Part shown: one piece after another, positions 1 through 4,982 of the stretch
How positions within the stretch are numbered: the first letter of the stretch is position 1
Layout of the letters: every line of letters begins with the position of its first letter
Assembly (NCBI GenBank): GCA_041559015.1
Contig: JBFFED010000059.1
Span: 1 to 6,483 of the forward strand
DNA length: 6,483 nucleotides
Origin: COMBO-56-21 sp041559015
Lineage (GTDB): Archaea; Thermoplasmatota; Thermoplasmata; UBA10834
Direction of reading: 5' to 3'
Program-made: the position numbers and the translations under genes
The notes under the pieces: generated by a model
Databases searched by the model: none
Seen by the model: only the letters and a program-made list of their open reading frames with translations
Told to the model about the DNA's origin: nothing

Positions 1-282
1 CAGGCGCTCCTGGAGCAGAAGGCATCCGGAGGTTACGACAAGTTGGCGTCGATGATAGTTGAGGGCAGGGGTGTACCGAGGCACGGATACGACATACTCG
101 CTGACGGTGAACCGGTCGGGAAGGTCACGAGCGGTACGATGTCCCCGGTTCTCAAGAGAGGTATCGCCATGGGTTACGTGCCCATTTCCCTCTCGAAACC
201 TGGCACCGAGCTGCAGATCAAGATACGTGAGAGCGCGGTCGGCGCGCGCGTAGTCAAACCACCTTTCGTGAAGAGGGATTGA
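1..282 (+). CDS. gcvT: Glycine cleavage system T-protein (aminomethyltransferase), C-terminal fragment
   Basis: The reading frame is open from the first base and ends at TGA 280-282, giving 93 C-terminal residues; the start lies outside the window. In the glycine cleavage system, T-protein takes the aminomethyl group from lipoyl H-protein, passes the methylene to tetrahydrofolate and releases ammonia in the cytoplasm. Seen here: the family's C-terminal barrel signature, with GVPRHGYDI (residues 25-33), then DGEPVGKVTSGTMSPVLKRG (36-55), IAMGYV just after it, GTEL, and a closing ARVVKPPFV. These match the end of GcvT closely, including the G-x-VTSGT-SP-L core. The folate-binding N-terminal part cannot be checked. 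An M42 peptidase gene starts 1 nt after the stop, so the two are probably co-transcribed. A GcvT-like paralogue such as YgfZ or a dimethylglycine dehydrogenase domain is less likely given this signature. Confidence 0.93.
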   Translation, partial: QALLEQKASGGYDKLASMIVEGRGVPRHGYDILADGEPVGKVTSGTMSPVLKRGIAMGYVPISLSKPGTELQIKIRESAVGARVVKPPFVKRD

Positions 283-283
283 A

Positions 284-1330
284 GTGAGCATCAGGCAACT
301 CTTGGAAGAGATGATCGATGTGCCCGGAGTGTCCGGGTTCGAGGAAGACATCAGGGAACACATCAGGGCGAAGGTCGAGGGGCTCGGCCTGAAGGCCGAG
401 GAGGACAGCATAGGAGACCTCATCACGACCGTCGGCACGACTGGCCCGCATGTGATGTTCATCGCCCACATGGACGAGCTGGGACTCATAGTGTCGAACA
501 TAGACACGGACGGTTCGCTCAGGATACGCAAGGTCGGAGGCATCGACGACCGCACGCTGGTGGGCAGAGTCGTGAGGATCAAGACGAGGAAGGGTGTGAT
601 CAATGGCGTGCTGGGCCTCAAGCCGCCGCACCTGATGACGGACCTGGACGACAGGAAGAAGGTCGTGCCTTGGCAGGATGTCCGGGTGGATGTGGGCACG
701 AGGAGCAGGAAGGAGACCGAGAAGCTGGGCGTGCGCGTCCTCGACCCGATGGTATTCAAGAAGGACATCACTTACCTCACAGAAGACATCATATGCGCAA
801 GGGCTGTGGACGACAGGGCGGGGTGCGCGATCCTGCTCGATGCGCTCGAGAAGCTGAAGGACAGGAAGCTGCCCCTGAAGTTGACCTTCGTCTGGAGCGT
901 CCAGGAGGAGATCGGGCTGAAAGGCGCCAAGGTCGTCGGATTCAACCTCAGGCCTGACTATGTGTTCGCCGTCGATACAATGACGACGACCGACGCACCC
1001 CAGATGGGCGAGGTGTTCGAACGGATAACCATCGGCGAGGGCCCCGCGATGAGGATGTTCGACAACGCCGCGATCGCCTCCCCGAAGCTGAGGAAGATGC
1101 TCGAGGAGGTGGCGAAGGAGGCAAAGATACCCCTGCAGTACGGCACTGGCGGGGGAGCGACGGATGGTGCGGCCATACAGGACTTCGGTGCGCTCATGAT
1201 GCCCATAGGCCTGCCGATGAGATACACCCACTCCCCGACCGAGTGCGCGAGCATCAGGGACATGGAGAACTCGTCAAAGCTCATGGTCAAGCTCTCCGAG
1301 CGTATAGCGAAGGATTCGAAGAGGAGGTAG
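284..1330 (+). CDS. M42 family metallo-aminopeptidase (tetrahedral aminopeptidase/endoglucanase-like)
   Basis: A 348-residue protein, normal length for family M42. These are cytoplasmic di-metal aminopeptidases that form large dodecameric shells in archaea and trim short peptides to amino acids. All expected active-site residues are visible: H62 and D64 in AHMDELG, bridging D176 in RAVDDRAG, general base E208 and metal ligand E209 in QEEIGLKGA, D231 in FAVDT, and H316 in RYTHSPTE. GGGATDGAAIQ (289-299) is also typical. Residues about 70-165 would form the family's inserted dimerisation domain. The start is GTG 284, with GAGGG at 273-277 inside the end of gcvT and a 6-nt spacer. It sits 1 nt after gcvT and 4 nt before an M20 gene, consistent with a peptide and amino acid breakdown operon. 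Substrate preference (acidic, hydrophobic or lysyl N-termini) cannot be read from the sequence. Older annotations may label such proteins cellulase/endoglucanase, which is misleading. Confidence 0.95.
   Translation: MSIRQLLEEMIDVPGVSGFEEDIREHIRAKVEGLGLKAEEDSIGDLITTVGTTGPHVMFIAHMDELGLIVSNIDTDGSLRIRKVGGIDDRTLVGRVVRIKTRKGVINGVLGLKPPHLMTDLDDRKKVVPWQDVRVDVGTRSRKETEKLGVRVLDPMVFKKDITYLTEDIICARAVDDRAGCAILLDALEKLKDRKLPLKLTFVWSVQEEIGLKGAKVVGFNLRPDYVFAVDTMTTTDAPQMGEVFERITIGEGPAMRMFDNAAIASPKLRKMLEEVAKEAKIPLQYGTGGGATDGAAIQDFGALMMPIGLPMRYTHSPTECASIRDMENSSKLMVKLSERIAKDSKRR
1323..1328 (+). promoter_or_regulatory. Shine-Dalgarno site for the M20 gene, inside the end of the M42 gene
   Basis: GGAGGT lies 6 nt before the TTG at 1335 and runs into the stop codon (TAG 1328-1330) of the preceding gene. 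It is the strongest ribosome-binding site in the window. It supports TTG 1335 as the true start and points to translational coupling of the two peptidase genes. Confidence 0.8.
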
Positions 1331-1334
1331 GCAA

Positions 1335-2399
1335 TTGGGGGGGAAGGCGAAGGAGGTCCTGAAGGACCTCGTACTGCTGAGGAGCACCTCTGAGGACGAC
1401 ATGGGGCCGATGGTCGACTATGTATCGGATTGGCTCAAGGATCTCGGCCTGAAACCTCAATACTATGGGAAGCGCAGATATCCCGCGATAGTGGCACAGC
1501 ACGGGAAGGGCGGTGTCGCGCTCTCAGGACACCTTGACACGGTGCCCCACGGGACTGGATGGAAGTTCGAGGACGGGGAGTGCGTCGGGGACCGTCTGTA
1601 CGGCCGGGGGGCATGCGACATGAAGGGCGGGTGCACGGCTATGCTGCTCGCCGCGAAGGAACTGGCGGATACTGATGTGTCTTTCTCGCTGTGCTTCACC
1701 ACGGACGAAGAGACCACCATGCTAGGGGCCGCGGCAGCGGCGAAGAGCGCGGCCATCAAGACCGCGCCTGCCGTCGTGGTGACCGAGCCCACGGGTTTCG
1801 ACATAGTCGTCAAGGAGAAGGGGCTGCTGCAGTTCTCAATCACGACCAAGGGGGTCGCCGCACATGCAAGCACGCCCGCCCTGGGGGAGAACGCCATCGT
1901 GAAGATGCTCAAGCTGCTCTCGAAAGCAGAAGACCTCCAGCGGATACCTAAGAACCCGAACAACGAGATGACCATGTGCGTTGACACGATAAGAGGCGGC
2001 ACCAGGATCAATGTCATCCCCGACGAATGCGTGGCCGAGATCGACGTGCGCTACCCGCCAGTGATGAACACCCCGAAGGTGCTGGTAGCCCTCAGGAAGA
2101 GGATAGGCAACAAGGGATATGGGATAGAGATACTGCACGAGCTCGACCCTGTGGAGACGGATCCGAAGTCCAGGGCGGTCACGATGATGAAGGAAGTGAT
2201 CGGCCCGGACGCGAGGGTGACCTCCGTGCCCTACGCCACCGAGATGGTCATGTTCAAGGAGTCGAACAAGGTCCTCATGGTCTGTGGACCGGGTGATAGT
2301 GACATATGCCACTGCAATGACGAGTACATCGACGCAAGGGAGGTAGGGAAGGCAGCGCGCCTCTACACCGAGTATTGCTCGAAGATGTCCGGACTCTGA
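1335..2399 (+). CDS. M20 family metallohydrolase (ArgE/DapE/carboxypeptidase G2-like deacylase)
   Basis: A 354-residue cytoplasmic zinc hydrolase of the M20 family, whose members cleave N-acyl amino acids or small peptides (ArgE, DapE, LysK, CPG2). Visible catalytic set: H66 and D68 in SGHLDTVP, bridging D95 in GRGACDMKGG, general base E125 and ligand E126 in TTDEET, ligand E151 in VTEPTG, and H326 in the closing GPGDSDICHCNDEYI (318-332). The lid/dimerisation domain (about 160-275) carries the usual His of KGVAAHAS (H177) and GGTRINVIPDECVAEIDVRY (221-240). The start is TTG 1335, chosen for its strong Shine-Dalgarno and the 4-nt gap to the M42 gene. Two cysteines flank the last metal-binding histidine (C325, C327), a small oddity. 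Context beside gcvT and an aminopeptidase suggests amino acid or peptide salvage. A biosynthetic role in lysine or arginine synthesis is possible, but no biosynthetic neighbour is visible. The family call is firm; the substrate is unknown. Confidence 0.93.
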   Translation: MGGKAKEVLKDLVLLRSTSEDDMGPMVDYVSDWLKDLGLKPQYYGKRRYPAIVAQHGKGGVALSGHLDTVPHGTGWKFEDGECVGDRLYGRGACDMKGGCTAMLLAAKELADTDVSFSLCFTTDEETTMLGAAAAAKSAAIKTAPAVVVTEPTGFDIVVKEKGLLQFSITTKGVAAHASTPALGENAIVKMLKLLSKAEDLQRIPKNPNNEMTMCVDTIRGGTRINVIPDECVAEIDVRYPPVMNTPKVLVALRKRIGNKGYGIEILHELDPVETDPKSRAVTMMKEVIGPDARVTSVPYATEMVMFKESNKVLMVCGPGDSDICHCNDEYIDAREVGKAARLYTEYCSKMSGL

Positions 2400-2434
2400 C
2401 CTGGCCTCCCTGGGCAATCTTCATCTACCCCGTC

Positions 2435-2449
2435 GAACCTCTTAGGTTC
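2435..2449. repeat. Perfect inverted repeat (6-bp arms, 3-nt loop) upstream of the membrane protein gene
   Basis: GAACCT (2435-2440) and AGGTTC (2444-2449) are exact reverse complements separated by CTT. The element lies between the M20 stop and the Shine-Dalgarno of the next gene, starting only 3 nt before GAGGG. It could be an operator half-site pair, a small RNA hairpin affecting initiation of the downstream gene, or a chance palindrome. No U-run follows it, so a classical terminator is unlikely. Confidence 0.45.
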
Positions 2450-2451
2450 CA

Positions 2452-2456
2452 GAGGG
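2452..2456 (+). promoter_or_regulatory. Shine-Dalgarno that decides between two starts of the membrane protein gene
   Basis: GAGGG at 2452-2456 is 1 nt from the GTG at 2458 but 7 nt from the in-frame TTG at 2464. The M42 gene uses the same GAGGG motif with a 6-nt spacer, and the M20 gene uses a TTG start. TTG 2464 is therefore the better-supported start. Confidence 0.55.
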
Positions 2457-2463
2457 AGTGGCG

Positions 2464-3102
2464 TTGACAAGCACATTGACCCCTGGAGATGGAGCTCCGC
2501 GGGTGGGCCGCAAGATACCTCTCACCGAAACGGAGCAGAGAAGACTGGAAGCGACGGTCGAGAGACCTCCGAAGAGAGGCGGGCGGGGCATACTGCTCGT
2601 TCTGGTGCTCGCGGTGGGCTTCTCAGTTATATTGGCGGGGATCTGGTACACCTACTGGAGGCCGAGCGGAGCGAGCACCCCCGAGGGGGCTTTCACCAAG
2701 ATGATCGACGCGTTCAACAGACAAGATGCCGAAGATCTGGTGAAGTACACAACGGTGAGCTTCGCTGACGATTACGAGAGAGATGTCGAGATTGCCTCCC
2801 TGAAGATGTTCTGGAAGGAATCTGGCGAGCTTACACTGAGCATCAATTCGTACTATGTCGTCGAAAGGGACAACATGGGGTCACTGGCCCTGCAGGGACT
2901 GGACGAGATGGCCTCCTGGGTCGAAGGGAATTATGAGGTCGACGTGAAGGACTCGTGCGCCATAGAATTCACATTCACCACCGTTCAGGGGGCGGAGTAC
3001 TACCCCGGAGACGGGGTGATGCCGCTGGTGAAGGTGGGCTCAGGCTGGTATGTTGCCTTTGTGCCTTTCCTCGATGGGGAGTTCTCGGCCGAGCCGGCCT
3101 GA
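2464..3102 (+). CDS. Membrane-anchored protein of unknown function with an extracytoplasmic NTF2-like domain (tentative)
   Basis: I do not recognise a named family. The 212-residue product (214 if GTG 2458 is used) has a polar N-terminal tail of about 40 residues ending in a basic patch PPKRGGR (35-41). One hydrophobic helix follows (about 42-64, ILLVLVLAVGFSVILAGIW), then about 145 residues of soluble domain. The positive-inside rule puts the tail in the cytoplasm and the domain outside. No lipobox is visible and the helix is too far from the N-terminus for a typical cleaved signal peptide, so a permanent anchor is likely. The domain opens with STPEGAFTKMIDAFNRQDAE (71-90) and ends with strand-like segments including PLVKVGSGWYVAF (187-199). 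That pattern, a helix 'doing a job across few residues' then curved sheet ending in GWYV, resembles NTF2-like/DUF4878-type domains. This is inference from pattern only. One cysteine (C165), so no internal disulphide. It may be the last gene of the gcvT-M42-M20 operon or stand alone. Confidence 0.75.
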   Translation: MTSTLTPGDGAPRVGRKIPLTETEQRRLEATVERPPKRGGRGILLVLVLAVGFSVILAGIWYTYWRPSGASTPEGAFTKMIDAFNRQDAEDLVKYTTVSFADDYERDVEIASLKMFWKESGELTLSINSYYVVERDNMGSLALQGLDEMASWVEGNYEVDVKDSCAIEFTFTTVQGAEYYPGDGVMPLVKVGSGWYVAFVPFLDGEFSAEPA

Positions 3103-3135
3103 CCATCGTCCGGAGAGCCGTCTGTCGCCAGTGGG

Positions 3136-4425
3136 TCACGGATATACTCGCGCGACAGTGCGCGGGTATGGAATCGCGTCCCGTATGTGCTCCAGCCTGC
3201 AGACCCATGTGACTATCCGCTCGAGCCCGATGCCGAAGCCTGAGTGCGGGACGGAGCCGTACTTCCTCAGGTCAAGATACCACAGGTAGTTGTCCAGGTT
3301 CTCACCCTTGTCCCTCAGGCGCTCGATTATGAGGGCGTTATCGGTCTCCCTCTCGCTCCCGCCTATGATCTCGCCAAAACCCTCTGGCGCGAGCAGGTCG
3401 CTGTTCTTGTAGGTCCTCTTGTCCTCGGGGTTCTCCTTCATGTAGAACGGCTTGAGCTCCTTCGGATAGTTGACCACGAACAACGGGATCTCCCTGTCCA
3501 CAGTCAGGGCACGTTCCTCGACAGCCCCGAGGTCGCTCCCCCAGGAGACCTCGTGCCCCTTCTTCTGGAGGCAGTCCATGGCTTCGTCGTATTTCATGCG
3601 GTCGAACGGGGGCTCGATCTTCCTCAACAAGGCGGGGTCCCTCTTGAGGAGCTTCAGCTCCTCGGAGCATTCCTCGACCGCGTTCCTGAGCATAGCGGAC
3701 ACGAGTTCCTCCTGGACCTTCATGTTGCCCTCGTTGTCCACCCAAGCGGCCTCCATCTCCATGTGCCAGTACTCCGCCAGGTGTCTCGGGGTCCGCGACT
3801 TCTCGGCCCTGAAGGACGGCGTTACGGCGTAGACCTTCTCGAGCGAGTATATCAGGGACTCGAGGTAGAACTGCGCGCTCTGCGACAGGTACGCTATCCT
3901 GTCGAAGTACTTGAGCTGGAAGAGGGTGGTGCTGTCCTCTGGACAGACGCCCGTTACGATAGGCGGGTTCACCTCGACATATCCGTTCTCGTGGAACCAC
4001 TCCCGCCCTCCGCGGATCAGGGCGGCCTTGACCTTGGCGACGGCGGTCTGCTCCCTGGACCTTATCCAGAGGTGTCTCAGGTCTAGGAGTAGCTCAGTGC
4101 TCTGATACTCGGTGATCGGGAACGCCTCGGCCAATCCCACGACCTCGAACGAGCTCGCGTGTATCTCGAAGCCGCCAGGAGCGCGCTTGTCCTCAGCGAT
4201 CTCACCCTCGACAACAACGGATGACTCGATGCCTGCCTTGGTCGCGGCTTCGAACTGCGTATCAGGGACCGCACCCTTCTTGACAGTCACCTGTATCACA
4301 CCGGTCGAGTCCCTCATGACTGCGAACACTATGCCCCCGCTGCTGCGGGTGCGGTATATCCAGCCTCTCACACAGACCTTCTTGCCGACATGTTCCTTCG
4401 AGAGGGCTTCCTTTGTCTGAAGCAT
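3136..4425 (-). CDS. asnS: Asparaginyl-tRNA synthetase (class II, archaeal type)
   Basis: A 429-residue cytoplasmic enzyme that joins asparagine to tRNA-Asn using ATP, near the usual archaeal AsnRS length. An N-terminal OB-fold anticodon-binding domain (about 1-100, with VCVRGWIYRTRSSGGIVF at 17-34) is followed by a class II catalytic core. Motif 1 is around 125-157 with P154; motif 2 is FRAEKSRTPRHLAEYWHMEM (205-224); motif 3 is GFGIGLERI (396-404). SQSAQFYLE (181-189), GGSERE (355-360) and LRKYGSVPHSG (386-396) favour AsnRS over AspRS. The OB domain argues against the truncated AsnRS-like asparagine synthetase found in some archaea. The start is ATG 4425; no Shine-Dalgarno precedes it, but a TATA-like box lies about 27 nt upstream, so the mRNA is probably leaderless. 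It is convergent with the membrane protein gene (33-nt gap) and divergent from a rimI-like gene. Its presence implies direct Asn-tRNA formation rather than sole reliance on amidation of Asp-tRNA-Asn. Confidence 0.95.
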   Translation of the reverse strand: MLQTKEALSKEHVGKKVCVRGWIYRTRSSGGIVFAVMRDSTGVIQVTVKKGAVPDTQFEAATKAGIESSVVVEGEIAEDKRAPGGFEIHASSFEVVGLAEAFPITEYQSTELLLDLRHLWIRSREQTAVAKVKAALIRGGREWFHENGYVEVNPPIVTGVCPEDSTTLFQLKYFDRIAYLSQSAQFYLESLIYSLEKVYAVTPSFRAEKSRTPRHLAEYWHMEMEAAWVDNEGNMKVQEELVSAMLRNAVEECSEELKLLKRDPALLRKIEPPFDRMKYDEAMDCLQKKGHEVSWGSDLGAVEERALTVDREIPLFVVNYPKELKPFYMKENPEDKRTYKNSDLLAPEGFGEIIGGSERETDNALIIERLRDKGENLDNYLWYLDLRKYGSVPHSGFGIGLERIVTWVCRLEHIRDAIPYPRTVARVYP

Positions 4426-4449
4426 CCAGATGCGGAAGGGACGTGGCCG

Positions 4450-4455
4450 ATATAA
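4450..4455 (-). promoter_or_regulatory. Archaeal TATA-like box for asnS (leaderless promoter)
   Basis: Read on the minus strand, GAAGGGCTTATATCGG holds TTATAT centred about 27-28 nt before the asnS ATG, the archaeal TATA-to-start-site distance. The upstream GAAGGG is a weak BRE candidate. The 24 nt between box and ATG contain no Shine-Dalgarno, so transcription probably begins at or next to the ATG. The box is in otherwise GC-rich DNA. Confidence 0.6.
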
Positions 4456-4479
4456 GCCCTTCGGGTCGTTGGAAACGGA

Positions 4480-4485
4480 CTTATC
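4480..4485 (+). promoter_or_regulatory. Archaeal TATA-like box for the rimI-like gene (leaderless promoter)
   Basis: CTTATC, preceded by the purine/A-rich GGAAAC (4471-4476) as a possible BRE, is centred about 26-27 nt before GTG 4509. No Shine-Dalgarno lies between them, again pointing to a leaderless mRNA. The match to TATA consensus is weaker than for asnS. The TATA-like element at 4450-4455 could also serve this direction with a short leader. Confidence 0.45.
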
Positions 4486-4508
4486 GCCTCGACGACCATA
4501 CGCTGACA

Positions 4509-4982
4509 GTGATAGTCCGTCTGGCCTCGGAAGACGACTTGCCTGGGCTCATGTCGATCGAGGAGGAGTGTTTCGGCTCGGAGAAGTTCTCCCAGGAGAC
4601 CGTCCTGGCGTTTCTCGTTAGGGATGATGCCTTCGTCGTCGTTGTCGAGGAGCCCGGTAGGTTCGTCGGGTCTGCGATGTGCCTCATTTCTCAGGAACGT
4701 CTCGAGGGGAGGATAGCCTCCCTGGCGGTTCCGAAGCCCATGAGGGGCATGGGGATAGGTGCAATGTTGCTGAGGCAATGCGAGAAGGTCTTTGAGCAGT
4801 TCGGGATGACGGTCTACACGCTCGAGGTCGAGTCGGTCAACGAGCCCGCGATATCCATGTACTTGTCGCGCGGCTACGAGGTGGCCGGGCTCATTCAGGA
4901 CTTCTACGGCCGCGGACGACCGGCATATGCCATGGTCAAGAGACCTGCAAGAGGGGACAAGACCTCTGTCAGGCCTTCCTGA
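4509..4982 (+). CDS. rimI: GNAT family N-acetyltransferase, RimI/Ard1-like
   Basis: A 157-residue single-domain GNAT enzyme that would move an acetyl group from acetyl-CoA to an amine, most likely the N-terminal alpha-amine of cytoplasmic proteins, as archaeal RimI/Ard1 proteins do. Visible: an N-terminal IVRLASEDDLPGLMSIEEEC (2-21) typical of the family, acetyl-CoA loop R79-x-x-G82-x-G84 in RGMGIG after strand IASLAV, then LEVESVNEPAISMYLSRGYE (105-124) and DFY (131-133) at the RimI aromatic site near the active centre. The frame is open upstream to TTG 4413, but that would overlap asnS and add residues unlike the family. GTG 4509 puts the IVRLA motif at the N-terminus and a TATA-like box 27 nt upstream. 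The gene is divergent from asnS and overlaps the end of ileS by 14 bp. The last ten or so residues are a variable basic tail. The exact substrate is uncertain, so the symbol is by similarity. Confidence 0.88.
   Translation: MIVRLASEDDLPGLMSIEEECFGSEKFSQETVLAFLVRDDAFVVVVEEPGRFVGSAMCLISQERLEGRIASLAVPKPMRGMGIGAMLLRQCEKVFEQFGMTVYTLEVESVNEPAISMYLSRGYEVAGLIQDFYGRGRPAYAMVKRPARGDKTSVRPS

Noticed and set aside
254..1231. Long minus-strand open frame (325 codons) opposite the M42 peptidase gene
   Set aside because: It is the antisense shadow of a gene with all catalytic motifs intact; the product is His/Arg/Leu-rich with no recognisable domain, as expected from GC-rich codon complement.
3103..3135. 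Possible terminator between the convergent membrane protein and asnS genes
   Set aside because: The 33-nt gap has no T-run on either strand and no clear stem-loop.
3244..4086. Plus-strand open frame (280 codons) opposite asnS
   Set aside because: Antisense shadow of a fully conserved AsnRS; Val/Leu-rich low-complexity product without a family signature.
4413..4508. Extended N-terminus for the rimI-like protein from TTG 4413
   Set aside because: It would overlap the asnS start, adds 32 residues not typical of RimI, and bypasses the TATA-like box 27 nt before GTG 4509.
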